Shown in pieces: positions 1 to 7,551 of a DNA stretch of 64,000 bases. The position numbers and the translations under genes are program-made. The stretch is from NCBI RefSeq assembly GCF_001514115.1, contig NZ_KQ948456.1:343043-407042 (forward strand), given 5' to 3'. The notes beneath the pieces are model-generated. The model searched no databases. It was not told the origin of the DNA and saw nothing but the letters and a program-made list of their open reading frames with translations. Every line of letters starts with the position of its first letter. Position 1 is the first letter of the stretch. Origin of the DNA: Streptomyces olivochromogenes. Its GTDB lineage: Bacteria; Actinomycetota; Actinomycetes; Streptomycetales; Streptomycetaceae.

Positions 1-7
1 AAAGGGC

Positions 8-46
8 GACGGGCCCCCGGGGACAAGAAGTCCCCGGGGGCCCGTC
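8..46 (-). terminator. Terminator after tig
   Basis: A perfect 17-bp inverted repeat (8-24 with 30-46) surrounds a 5-nt loop, 26 bases past the tig stop codon. It lacks a T-run, as is common in Streptomyces. Confidence 0.85.
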
Positions 47-71
47 GTACAGCTGCTGAAGCGCCGTGGGC

Positions 72-1469
72 TTACGCCTCGGGCTTCTCCTCGGCAGACG
101 CCTCGTCACCGTCGGTGACCTCGGCGACGACCTCGGTGGCCGACTCGGTCTCGTCCTCCTCGTCGTCGAGGTCGACGACCTCGCCGTTGGTGTCCTTGAC
201 CGTGGCGGCCTCGACGACGACCGCGAGGGCCTTGCCGCGGGCGACCTCGCCGACCAGCATCGGGACCTGGCCGCCCTCGACGACCGCCTGGGCGAACTGG
301 TCGGGGGACATGCCGGAGGAGGCCGCACGCCGCATGAGGTGCTCGGTGAGCTCCTCCTGGTTGACGTTCAGCTTCTCCTTGTTGACGAGCTCGTCAAGGA
401 CGAACTGCGTCTTGATGCCCTTGACCGCGGCTTCCTTGGTCTCCGCGTCGAACTCCTCGACCGTCTTGCCCTGGATCTCGAGGTACTTCTCGAGGTCGAG
501 GCCCATCTGGCCGAGCTGGTGGTGCTCCAGGTTGTGCTTACGGGTGTTGATCTCGTCCTCGAGCAGCTTCTCGGGGACCGGGACCTCGACCAGCTCGAGC
601 AGCTTCTCCAGGACACGCTCCTGGGCCTGCGTGGCCTGGTCGTACTGCTTCATGTTCTCGAGGCGCTTGCGGCTGTCCGCCTTGAGCTCGTCGAGGGTGT
701 CGAACTCGGAGGCGAGCTGCGCGAAATCGTCGTCGAGCTCGGGCAGTTCGCGCGCGGCGACCTGGGTGACCTTGACGGTGACCTCGGCCTCCTTGCCGGC
801 CGCCGAGCCGCCCTTGAGCTCGGAGGCGAAGGTGGCCTCGCCACCGGCCTCCAGGCCCTTCACGGCCTCGTCGATGCCGTCCAGCAGCTCACCGGAGCCG
901 ATGGTGTAGGAGACGTCGGAAGCGACGCCGTCCTCCAGCACCTCTCCGTCGACCTTGGCCTCCAGGTCGATCGTGACGACGTCGCCGTCCTGGGCGGCAC
1001 GCTCGACCGGCGAGGTGGACGCGAAGCGCTCACGGAGCTCCTCGACGGCCTTCTCGACGTCCTCGTCGGCGACCTCGACTGCGTCGACCTCGACCTCGAT
1101 GCCGGAGTAGTCCGGGATCTCGATGGTCGGGCGGACGTCGACCTCGGCGGTGAAGTTCAGCGTTTCGCCGTCCTTCAGCTCCGTGATGTCGACCTCGGGC
1201 TGGCCGAGGACGTTCAGCTCAGCCTCGTTGACCGCTTCGGTGTAGAACTTCGGGAGCGCGTCGTTGACGGCCTCTTCGAGCACGGCGCCGCGACCGAACC
1301 GCTGGTCGATGACGCGCGCCGGGATCTTGCCCTTCCGGAAGCCCTTCACCGTGACCTGCTGGTTGATCTTCTTGTACGCCGCGTCGAGGCTGTCCTTGAG
1401 CTCCTCGAAGGGCACCTCAACAGTGAGCCGAACCCGAGTCGGGTTCAGGTTCTCCACGGCGCTCTTCAC
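72..1469 (-). CDS. tig: Trigger factor, ribosome-associated chaperone
   Basis: Encodes a 465-aa trigger factor, which binds at the ribosomal exit tunnel and folds nascent chains. The N-terminal domain carries the ribosome-docking signature GFRKGKIP at residues 43-50. An FKBP-type prolyl isomerase domain follows at about 160-245, then the helical C-terminal arms and an acidic Glu/Asp-rich tail typical of actinobacterial homologues. The reading frame is open further upstream, but the GTG at 1469 is chosen because AAGGAGAC lies just before it and the family N-terminus (MKSAVENLNPTRVRLTVEVP) begins there. It is monocistronic, with its own promoter (1612-1640) and terminator (8-46). Confidence 0.97.
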   Translation of the reverse strand: MKSAVENLNPTRVRLTVEVPFEELKDSLDAAYKKINQQVTVKGFRKGKIPARVIDQRFGRGAVLEEAVNDALPKFYTEAVNEAELNVLGQPEVDITELKDGETLNFTAEVDVRPTIEIPDYSGIEVEVDAVEVADEDVEKAVEELRERFASTSPVERAAQDGDVVTIDLEAKVDGEVLEDGVASDVSYTIGSGELLDGIDEAVKGLEAGGEATFASELKGGSAAGKEAEVTVKVTQVAARELPELDDDFAQLASEFDTLDELKADSRKRLENMKQYDQATQAQERVLEKLLELVEVPVPEKLLEDEINTRKHNLEHHQLGQMGLDLEKYLEIQGKTVEEFDAETKEAAVKGIKTQFVLDELVNKEKLNVNQEELTEHLMRRAASSGMSPDQFAQAVVEGGQVPMLVGEVARGKALAVVVEAATVKDTNGEVVDLDDEEDETESATEVVAEVTDGDEASAEEKPEA

Positions 1470-1611
1470 GGTTCGGTCTCCTTGTGGCTGACTTCTTGGG
1501 GGTACTGCTGCGGGGTTCTGCTGTTTGTTTCTGCCGAGATCAGGCAGAGCCTCAGCGGATTCGCGGCCCTTGAGAGACGTAACAGTGCAGACACACGGGC
1601 GCGCAACCTGC

Positions 1612-1640
1612 ATAGTAACCGCAGGCGGTACACGCCCCAA
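1612..1640 (-). promoter_or_regulatory. Probable sigma-70 type promoter of tig
   Basis: On the minus strand, TTGGGG (1635-1640) and TACTAT (1612-1617) are separated by exactly 17 bp. That fits a vegetative HrdB-type promoter with a start near 1604, leaving a leader of about 135 nt. It is inferred from consensus only. Confidence 0.5.
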
Positions 1641-1728
1641 AAGGCGATCTTGCGATCCCGGCCATCGGCCGTCGGGCGTCTGTTCTCTCGCCTGATCCGT
1701 TGCCTGACGTGTCGCCGGAACCGGCTGG

Positions 1729-1805
1729 TGGTCGGGGTGGCGGGATTTGAACCCACGGCCTTCCGCTCCCAAAGCGGACGCGCTACCAAGCTGCGCCACA
1801 CCCCG
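1729..1805 (-). tRNA. tRNA-Pro (anticodon TGG)
   Basis: A complete cloverleaf reads on the minus strand from CGGGGTG at 1805 to its acceptor partner CACCCCG, discriminator A at 1732 and an encoded CCA at 1729-1731. The anticodon loop TTTGGGA gives TGG (proline). The T-arm GGTTCAAATCC is canonical. Confidence 0.96.
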
Positions 1806-1957
1806 TCGGTGCGACACGTAGGGTACATGCCCGGAGACAGCGCGGCTGCCGCATTTCACGAGCGTCCGCGGGGTCGCGGAACGGGGTGTGCGGGGACGGG
1901 GTGCGACCCGCTACGATGCCTCCTGTGCCGGGGTCACTGACCTGCGGTGCTCTCTGT

Positions 1958-2031
1958 GCGGGCGTAGCTCAATGGTAGAGCCCTAGTCTTCCAAACTAGC
2001 TACGCGGGTTCGATTCCCGTCGCCCGCTCCA
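1958..2031 (+). tRNA. tRNA-Gly (anticodon TCC), AICE integration target
   Basis: A complete tRNA starts with GCGGGCG at 1958 and pairs with CGCCCGC at 2021-2027. Discriminator T is at 2028 and CCA is encoded at 2029-2031. The loop CTTCCAA gives anticodon TCC. From 1987 onward the gene is duplicated at 15474-15532. The 3' half here is therefore supplied by the integrated element and restores a functional tRNA. Confidence 0.96.
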
Positions 2032-2045
2032 TACGGCTCAGGGCC
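1987..2045 (+). repeat. attL, left copy of the 59-bp attachment repeat
   Basis: Bases 1987-2045 are identical to 15474-15532. The repeat begins in the anticodon arm of tRNA-Gly, covers the whole 3' half and runs 14 bases past the CCA. This is the usual attachment core of pSAM2-type elements, which recombine at the 3' end of tRNA genes. Confidence 0.92.
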
Positions 2046-2077
2046 AGGTCAGAGGATTATTCCTCCGCCTGGCCCTG
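2039..2077. terminator. Hairpin between tRNA-Gly and int
   Basis: A 10-bp stem (2039-2048 with 2068-2077) encloses a second short stem AGGA/TCCT. It sits between the tRNA 3' end and the convergent int stop codon. It resembles the longer native hairpin beyond attR (15526-15565) but differs in its inner part, so the element carried its own replacement terminator. Confidence 0.7.
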
Positions 2078-2097
2078 ATCGCTTTCCGGGACTCCGA

Positions 2098-3267
2098 TCA
2101 GTCCCGCGTGTCCCCCTCGTGCCCCTTGGGCTTTCGATCTCGCTTTTTCTTTGCCTTCCGGACTTTCTTCCGCCCCTTGTCGACGAGCCCGCTCACCGCG
2201 TCGGCGATCAGCCGATCACGGTCGGCGCTCGCGTGCTGATAGATCAGCGCGGCGCGGGCGGTGCTGTGCCCCATACGCGCCATCAGCTCCCGCGTACTCG
2301 CCCCCGTGGACGCGGCGAGGGTGTTGCCCGTGTGCCGAAGATCATGGAAGTGCAGGCCCTCGATTCCGGCGTCCGAGCAGGCCGTACGCCACAGCCGGTT
2401 GAAGTGGTTACGGCGCGGGGTCGCCCCTTTGGCGCCGATGAAGACGCGACCGTCGGCACCTGGTTCGGCGTATCGCTCCAGGTGAGCGCGGACGTCCGGG
2501 AGGATCGCACCCGGGATCGCCACCGTGCGCTTGCCCGCAGCGCTCTTGGGCGCCTTGATCTCACGTTGCCCGTTGTTCAGCTCGGCCACGGCGCGGCGGA
2601 CACGAAGGGCGCCCCCGTCGAGGTCGATGTCCCGGCGGTGCAGGCCGACCAGCTCACCCCAGCGCAGACCGAGGAAGCCGGCCAGGAGCACGAGCGCCCG
2701 GTAGCGCGGCTGGATCGCGTCGGCCAGGTCGTAGACCTCCTGCACGGTGGCGGTCGGCCGCTCCGGGGTGTGCACGGTGCTCGCACCCTTGATCGTGCAC
2801 GGGTTGCGCCTGATCATCTGATCGGCCACGGCGGTACCCATGATCGCGCGTAGCAGGGCGTACGCCTTGGCGACGGTCGTCGGTCCCGTACCGGACGCAA
2901 GCTTGTCGGCCCGCCAACGGCGCACCAGCGGAGGCGAGATCTCAGCGACATTCACCGCCCCGAAAACGGGTTCGAGGTGGTGCCGCAGCAGCGAGCCGTA
3001 CAACTGCCGGGTGGTCGTCGTCAGTTCGCGTTCCTCGATCCAGGCAGCGGCATACGGGCCGAACGCCACCTTCCCGGCGTCCGGGTCGTGCCAGTCGCCA
3101 CGGCGCATCTCGGTCTGCTTGTCGGCCAACCAGTCGTCCGCGTCCTTCTTCGTGCGGAACGTCTCGGGGGCAGGTCGGAGCTGTCCGTCAGGAGCCACGT
3201 AACGGGCCTGGTAGCGGCCGGACGGGAGCTTTCGGACACGCCCGAACTGTCGGCGCTTGCTGGCCAT
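2098..3267 (-). CDS. int: Site-specific tyrosine integrase
   Basis: A 389-aa phage-type tyrosine recombinase that catalyses attP x attB recombination at tRNA-Gly. Residues 1-60 form an arm-binding AP2-like domain. A SAM-like core-binding domain follows at about 65-165. The catalytic domain shows R202 in GLRWGEL, H308-x-x-R311 in HDLRHT, H334 in GHSTARAA and the nucleophile Y343 in IYQHA. The C-terminal tail is very Lys/Arg-rich. The start overlaps the xis stop by one base (TGATG), so the two are translationally coupled. It is the last gene of the rep-xis-int operon, next to its own attachment site. Confidence 0.95.
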   Translation of the reverse strand: MASKRRQFGRVRKLPSGRYQARYVAPDGQLRPAPETFRTKKDADDWLADKQTEMRRGDWHDPDAGKVAFGPYAAAWIEERELTTTTRQLYGSLLRHHLEPVFGAVNVAEISPPLVRRWRADKLASGTGPTTVAKAYALLRAIMGTAVADQMIRRNPCTIKGASTVHTPERPTATVQEVYDLADAIQPRYRALVLLAGFLGLRWGELVGLHRRDIDLDGGALRVRRAVAELNNGQREIKAPKSAAGKRTVAIPGAILPDVRAHLERYAEPGADGRVFIGAKGATPRRNHFNRLWRTACSDAGIEGLHFHDLRHTGNTLAASTGASTRELMARMGHSTARAALIYQHASADRDRLIADAVSGLVDKGRKKVRKAKKKRDRKPKGHEGDTRD

Positions 3268-3479
3268 CAGGCAGCCACCCCCCGGAGGACAGCGCCACGC
3301 CGACGCGGCTGCACCGTGTTGACGGCGATGTACTCCCGTACGGCGCTCTCGGGGATGCGGACGTGTCGGCCGACCTTCACATAGGTGATGCGGCGCTCTT
3401 CGATCAGGCGCCGAGGGAAGCGCACGGTCGTACCCAGGACTTCGGCGACCTGGTCAACGCTGAGGTATCGCTCATTCAT
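3267..3479 (-). CDS. xis: Excisionase (Xis), MerR-like HTH
   Basis: A 70-aa basic protein with an excisionase-type winged helix (LSVDQVAEVLGTT, then IPESAVREYI). Xis proteins bend attL and attR DNA so that Int excises rather than integrates. Its ATG overlaps the end of rep by 8 nt and its stop overlaps the int start, the compact rep-xis-int arrangement of pSAM2. Confidence 0.9.
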   Translation of the reverse strand: MNERYLSVDQVAEVLGTTVRFPRRLIEERRITYVKVGRHVRIPESAVREYIAVNTVQPRRRGAVLRGVAA

Positions 3480-4899
3480 GGTCGTGCTCTCCTTCCGAAC
3501 GCAGATCGGTCATGGCTTCGCGTGCTGTCTCGCGGTTGAGTTGGATGTCCCGGTGGATGTTGGCGGCGAGCCAGGATTCGCCGGGGGTGTGGCCGTGGCC
3601 GGCGTAGGTCCAGTGGGAGAGCACGAGGGTGGTTGCCTCCGGGGTGTCGTCGGGGTCGGGCAGGCCGAGGGCGGCGCGTTGCTGGGCGGCGCGGTAGTCG
3701 GCGCGGACCTGGCGCAGCGCGCCGAGGGTGGTGGAGTAGCGGCGGGATTTGGTGGAGAAGTGGCCGCGGAAGCCGAGCATGTGGGCCCAGTCCCGTAGCT
3801 TCCGGTCGGGGTAGAGCGCGTGCAGGTCGAGGCAGGCCTCCATCAACCGGCGCGGGTGGTCGGGCACCTCGAGCAGCACGAGGGCTTCTTTGTTGCCGAT
3901 CCGGCGGTCGACGGCGCCGGTGGTCTCGGCTGCCTTGGTGGCGTACTTGGCGACGTAGGAGGCCACGGCCTGTTCGGTGAGTTCCTCGCCGTCGCCGAAG
4001 GCCTTGATCCGCTGGACGTCGAGCTGTGTCCCCCATCGCACGGTGCGCGCCGGCTCCCTGCGGGCCGGTTGGTCGGGGTTCGGCCGGTATCGGGCCGGGG
4101 GTACGTCGACCGCGACGCGGGCTGCGGCGGCGCGGATGGCGTCGGTGAGCAGGTCGAGGGTGGCCCAGTGTGGGGGCGGGGTGTCGGGGCCGTCTGGTCC
4201 GTCGAAGCGGATCACGGCGTGGAAGTGGACGGCGCCGCGTTTCTGGTATTCGGCGACCTTGCCGAAGGACACGCGGGACTGTTCGTGGGCGTCTTTCTGG
4301 GTGAGGCCGGCTCGCTTTGCGATCTCGCGGCGGAGGTAGATCGTGAAGTAGCGCCACAGGTCGGAGGCGTGGTTGTTCCACAGCACGGCGCCCGCGTAGT
4401 CGTAGGTCGTCGGGTCGAGCGGGGTGCCGAGTTCGGGCGCGTCCTCGCGGTGCTGTTGGCCGCAGCGGCAGGGCCGGTTGCCGGGGCGGTTGTGGACGGG
4501 GCCGAACGAGGGGGCGGTGAGGGTGGCGAAGACGCGGGGGTGATCGCGCACGGTGTGCGGGGTGCCCTTGTCGGGGTCTCCGGTCAGTCCGGCGCGGATG
4601 AGGTGGTAGGTGTCGCCGGCGTAGGTCCAGGCGCAGGCCGGGCAGCGGGAGGCACGGCGGTTGCCGCAGGCAACCCGGAGCATGCCGCCCGGCTCGTGCT
4701 CGGTCGTGTAGGCGTGCAGCACGGTCTTGGTCGTCGGGTCGATCGTCTTCGTTGCGCCGGTGAGGCGGATCGGGTCGGAGCAGCCGCCGGTGCGGCGGAT
4801 CTGGTCTTGCCAGCGGTCGAAGTCGGCCGAGCCGGCCACCCTCAGTACGTCGCCGAGGGTGGCCGGGTCGAGACCCGCCAGGGTGGCGGTGTCGGTCAC
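3472..4899 (-). CDS. RepSA-type rolling-circle replication initiator
   Basis: A 475-aa replication initiator of the pSAM2 RepSA family, which nicks the double-strand origin after excision. It has a Cys-rich N-terminal part (CGNRRASRCPACAW, then CRCGQQH) and a HUH metal-binding motif in VHFHAVIRFDG. The open frame runs upstream to 5055, but that part is shadow coding over the small gene 4904-5116. The GTG at 4899, four bases after that gene's stop, gives the family N-terminus. Candidate structured replication sequence lies at 10976-12116. Confidence 0.88.
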   Translation of the reverse strand: MTDTATLAGLDPATLGDVLRVAGSADFDRWQDQIRRTGGCSDPIRLTGATKTIDPTTKTVLHAYTTEHEPGGMLRVACGNRRASRCPACAWTYAGDTYHLIRAGLTGDPDKGTPHTVRDHPRVFATLTAPSFGPVHNRPGNRPCRCGQQHREDAPELGTPLDPTTYDYAGAVLWNNHASDLWRYFTIYLRREIAKRAGLTQKDAHEQSRVSFGKVAEYQKRGAVHFHAVIRFDGPDGPDTPPPHWATLDLLTDAIRAAAARVAVDVPPARYRPNPDQPARREPARTVRWGTQLDVQRIKAFGDGEELTEQAVASYVAKYATKAAETTGAVDRRIGNKEALVLLEVPDHPRRLMEACLDLHALYPDRKLRDWAHMLGFRGHFSTKSRRYSTTLGALRQVRADYRAAQQRAALGLPDPDDTPEATTLVLSHWTYAGHGHTPGESWLAANIHRDIQLNRETAREAMTDLRSEGEHDHE

Positions 4900-4903
4900 A
4901 CGA

Positions 4904-5116
4904 TCACCGCCCGCTCCGCTTGTGGGCGGGGCCGTGGTTGGTGCTGTAGTCGTCGACCAGGGCCTTGACGTCGTTGTCGCCGTTGGCGTGGTCCTCGGCA
5001 CCGCAGCCGCCGCACACGTAGTCGCCCTGAGAGCGGGTGTACTTCGTGCCACCACGCACCCGGAGGCCGGGGCTTTCCTCGGTCGGGGTGAGGTCGACGG
5101 GGAGTTTGCGGAACAT
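4904..5116 (-). CDS. Small CxxC protein of the AICE backbone
   Basis: A 70-aa protein of unknown function directly upstream of rep, with a single CGGCG motif and a basic C-terminus. A GTG at 5125 would overlap the previous stop, but GGAGGTGA sits 6 nt before the ATG at 5116, so the Shine-Dalgarno decides for 5116. Similar short zinc-knuckle-like proteins precede rep in many AICEs. No activity can be assigned. Confidence 0.7.
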   Translation of the reverse strand: MFRKLPVDLTPTEESPGLRVRGGTKYTRSQGDYVCGGCGAEDHANGDNDVKALVDDYSTNHGPAHKRSGR

Positions 5117-5121
5117 CCCGG

Positions 5122-5304
5122 TCACCTCCCGGCGCGGGCGAGGACAGCGACGGGCAGGACGTAGCCGGTGCCCTTGCAGGCCGGGCAGGTGACACGGAGG
5201 GTGGAGCGGGAGCCGTCGCCGTTGCGGGTACCGGTGGTGATCGCGGCGGTGGCGAAGCCGTCGCAGTCACGGCAGATGGGCGTGTTCTGGGCGCGCTGAG
5301 GCAT
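5122..5304 (-). CDS. 60-aa zinc-ribbon-like protein
   Basis: Has two CxxC pairs (CRDC at residues 11-14 and CPAC at 40-43), the latter in a DnaJ-like CPACKGTGY context, so it probably binds one zinc. It ends next to the GGAGGTGA that serves the next gene. It is part of the minus-strand transfer and replication operon. Function unknown; it resembles 7075-7263 in layout. Confidence 0.7.
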   Translation of the reverse strand: MPQRAQNTPICRDCDGFATAAITTGTRNGDGSRSTLRVTCPACKGTGYVLPVAVLARAGR

Positions 5305-5398
5305 GATGGGGCTTCCCTTTCGGGTCCGTTGGATCTGGAAGGTGGTGAGGCGCCCGGAGCGGCGGAAGTTTGGCGACCGAGGCCGCTCCGGGGGCCGG

Positions 5399-5635
5399 TT
5401 AGCGCCGGCGGTTGCGGCGCGCGCGGGGAACGGGCGGGATGTTCTCGTAGGCCTGCTGCCCCTGCCGGAAGGACTCCGCATCGGCGTCCGTGACCGTGTT
5501 CGCGCCCACCTCGCGGGCGATGCGGCGCATGGCCTTGCGGTCGCCGTGGCGCTTGGCGATGCCGTATTCGCGGCCGAGTTCGGCCATCTCCGGGTTGGAC
5601 GGGGTGTCGTCGCCCTTGCGACTGAACAAGCCCAT
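5399..5635 (-). CDS. 78-aa charged AICE protein
   Basis: Small, highly charged protein starting MGLFSRKGDDTP and ending in an Arg-rich tail, with an AAAGGG ribosome site. It starts one base after the stop of the preceding membrane protein gene, so it belongs to the same operon. No domain recognised. Confidence 0.65.
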   Translation of the reverse strand: MGLFSRKGDDTPSNPEMAELGREYGIAKRHGDRKAMRRIAREVGANTVTDADAESFRQGQQAYENIPPVPRARRNRRR

Positions 5636-5636
5636 G

Positions 5637-5945
5637 TCACTGCCCTTTCTGGTTGTTGAGCAGGGAGCGGAGGACGACCGCGCACAGGGCCACGGACATG
5701 GCCGTGATGGCGACCGCTAGGAGCAGCGAGACCAGGACCGCGCCCACAACGAGGACCACCGCGGTACCGCCACCGACGAGGGCGACGGCCGTGCCGGGGG
5801 TGAGCTGGATGGTGGGCCGTGCCGGGGTCTGCGGGGCCTGGGCCGGGGCGGGGGCCGAGGTCACCGGGGTGTTCGCGGTGGGGGCCAGTGCGGGCGCCGC
5901 GGGGGGCGGGGCGGTGTCGGGGGTCGGGTACTTCGGGGTGAACAT
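5637..5945 (-). CDS. Spd-like small membrane protein
   Basis: 102 aa: about 50 residues of Pro/Ala-rich, disordered N-terminus, then a strongly hydrophobic segment (about 53-93) able to form one long or two short membrane helices. Single-helix or paired-helix Spd proteins act in spreading elements along septate mycelium. Start at the ATG 5945, preceded by AAGGAAAC. The position between tra and rep supports the spd assignment, but sequence alone does not prove it. Confidence 0.65.
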   Translation of the reverse strand: MFTPKYPTPDTAPPPAAPALAPTANTPVTSAPAPAQAPQTPARPTIQLTPGTAVALVGGGTAVVLVVGAVLVSLLLAVAITAMSVALCAVVLRSLLNNQKGQ

Positions 5946-5968
5946 GGTCTGTTTCCTTCCAGGTCGGG

Positions 5969-6124
5969 TTACTTGACGGCCGCGCCGACGGCGGGGCCGA
6001 GGAAGCTGTGAGCGATCAGGTAACCGCCGAGCAGCAGCACGGCCACGAGCCACCACGGCGGGCGGGCGAGCTTGACGCCAAGCCAGCCGATGACGATCAG
6101 AGCGAGCCAGAGCGGAACGTCCAT
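5969..6124 (-). CDS. 51-aa membrane protein (Spd-like)
   Basis: Translates as a very hydrophobic 51-aa protein beginning MDVPLWLALIVIGWLGVKLA, with two membrane segments (about 3-20 and 24-42). It is spaced like the neighbouring operon genes and has GGAGACC before the ATG. A small integral membrane spread protein is the best guess. Confidence 0.6.
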   Translation of the reverse strand: MDVPLWLALIVIGWLGVKLARPPWWLVAVLLLGGYLIAHSFLGPAVGAAVK

Positions 6125-6133
6125 CGGGGTCTC

Positions 6134-6322
6134 CTACGGCTGGCAGCGGTGCGTGCGGGCGGCGAGTTCGGCGGCGGCGCGGTCGTTGTAGTCGGTGGAG
6201 AAGCCGCAGCCGGGGGCGGTGCAGGCCGCCGTGTGCCGGTTGCGTCCGCGGCCGTCGAAGTAGGTGCCGACCTCGACGGGGCCGATACGGATCACGTTGC
6301 GGAAGCGCCGGTAGACGGGCAT
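6134..6322 (-). CDS. 62-aa zinc-finger-like mobile element transfer protein
   Basis: Basic N-terminus followed by C-x4-C (CTAPGC) and a terminal H-x-C pair (THRCQP), a probable zinc site. It matches, by size and position between spd-type genes, small proteins annotated as mobile element transfer proteins in Streptomyces AICEs. The biochemical role is unknown. Confidence 0.7.
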   Translation of the reverse strand: MPVYRRFRNVIRIGPVEVGTYFDGRGRNRHTAACTAPGCGFSTDYNDRAAAELAARTHRCQP

Positions 6323-6337
6323 GTCTGTCCCTTCTGG

Positions 6338-7000
6338 TCAGGTGAGTTGGAGTTGGGCGGCGATCGCGGCCGTCATCGGGCCGGGCAGTCCGAGCCGGGC
6401 GGAGAGAGCGTCCGCGGCCATCGGGGTCCCGGTCGTGGCGCGGTGCGATTCGGCAATCTTTCGGGCGTGGTCCAGGAGCGCGGCCGGCACCGTCACCGCA
6501 GGCACGGCGGGTTCAGGCAGTGCGGCCGGGAGCTCCGGGGCCGCAGGCGGGGCCGGGGGGTCGGCGCGGCGCATGTCGGCCTCGGTCACGCCCGGTTCGT
6601 CCACAGGCTGTGAACGGGATTCGGCGGGCGCCGGGGTGTCGGTGGGTGCGTGGACCAGGAGCGTGCCGCCGAGGAAGGCCAGCGCGGGCCAGCCAGCGAC
6701 GAGGATGCACAGCCAGGCCGGGACGTTGTGCAGATCGAGGAGTCCGGCGGTCGCGATGTTCGCCCCGAGCGAGGCGAACAAGGCGATCACGAACCAGGTC
6801 CACGCCGATCGGTCCTTGCGTGCGGTCCGCAGCCGGCGCCATGCGGCCACGAGCAGCAGATCGACGCTGATCGGGTAGGCCCATGCCTTCCATCCGGTCT
6901 GCCCGGCGGCATCGGCAAGGTCGTGCAGGTGGGCGAAGGACAGCGCACCGGCGATCACGGCCTGTACGAGTACGGCGTCCGGGCGGATCGAGCGGGACAT
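6338..7000 (-). CDS. DUF2637 / SpdB2-like membrane protein
   Basis: 220 aa. Residues about 8-115 form four membrane helices typical of DUF2637 (first AVLVQAVIAGALSFAHLHDLA, last CILVAGWPALAFLGGTLLV). A Pro/Ala-rich linker and a cytoplasmic C-terminal part (about 170-220) follow. The start at ATG 7000 is set by GGAGGTGAGGAC just upstream. DUF2637 proteins are standard near tra in Streptomyces plasmids and AICEs and probably help intramycelial spread at the septum. Confidence 0.82.
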   Translation of the reverse strand: MSRSIRPDAVLVQAVIAGALSFAHLHDLADAAGQTGWKAWAYPISVDLLLVAAWRRLRTARKDRSAWTWFVIALFASLGANIATAGLLDLHNVPAWLCILVAGWPALAFLGGTLLVHAPTDTPAPAESRSQPVDEPGVTEADMRRADPPAPPAAPELPAALPEPAVPAVTVPAALLDHARKIAESHRATTGTPMAADALSARLGLPGPMTAAIAAQLQLT

Positions 7001-7074
7001 GTCCTCACCTCCTTCGCGGGGGTCGAGCCGGGGGACGGGCGGGGAGCGGTGTCCGGCCGCCCGACCTCGGCAGT

Positions 7075-7263
7075 TCAGTCGGTGGTGGCCTCGCCGGTGC
7101 CGAAGCAGGCCAGGCAGATACCCGCCTGTTTGCCGACGGCGCGGCGCTTGCGACCCACGTGGACCGTGGTGGCGACCTCCCCGGTGCCGTCGCACGGACC
7201 ACACTTCGGCGGAGCCGGGGTCGCGGTGGGGGCAGGGCGCGGGGGTGTCTTCTTCGTGGCCAC
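7075..7263 (-). CDS. 62-aa zinc-ribbon-like protein
   Basis: Two CxxC motifs in DnaJ-like context (CGPCDGTGE at 21-29 and CLACFGTGE at 50-58), separated by a basic linker. It starts three bases after the preceding gene's stop. Function unknown; one of at least four zinc-knuckle microproteins in this operon. Confidence 0.68.
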   Translation of the reverse strand: MATKKTPPRPAPTATPAPPKCGPCDGTGEVATTVHVGRKRRAVGKQAGICLACFGTGEATTD

Positions 7264-7266
7264 GGG

Positions 7267-7470
7267 TCACCACTCGCCGGGGTACTCGGGACCGTCGGCG
7301 GGGTCGAAGCCGGGCGGGAACAGACCCGGCGGGGGCTCGGGAAGGGACGCCGCGATGGACGGGGCGATCGCGTCCACGAAGGCGTGGTCGGCGCCGTACT
7401 GGTCGGCGTACAGGGCCAGGGAGCCGAGCATCAGCACCGTGCGGTGGAAGTCCTCGCAGTCGTTGCACAT
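7267..7470 (-). CDS. 67-aa AICE protein with CNDC motif
   Basis: The ATG at 7470 is preferred over an upstream one at 7533 because AGGAGG lies 7 nt before it. The protein starts MCNDCEDFHRTVLMLGSLAL and ends in a Pro-rich acidic tail. No family recognised beyond recurrent small AICE proteins. Confidence 0.6.
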   Translation of the reverse strand: MCNDCEDFHRTVLMLGSLALYADQYGADHAFVDAIAPSIAASLPEPPPGLFPPGFDPADGPEYPGEW

Positions 7471-7551
7471 CGGTGGTCCTCCTGATTCAGGCATGGCTCG
7501 GGCAGGGACCTGGCGCGAAGCGGTCGCGCCCACCGGGGTGGAACGGGAGTG

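Noticed and set aside
66..1940. 624-codon plus-strand frame opposite tig
   Set aside because: Mirror frame of a GC-rich gene; Leu/Gly/Val/Asp repetition typical of antisense frames. It also runs through tRNA-Pro.
4900..5055. N-terminal extension of Rep to 527 residues
   Set aside because: Thr/Pro/Ala shadow of the small gene 4904-5116; the GTG at 4899 gives the family N-terminus.
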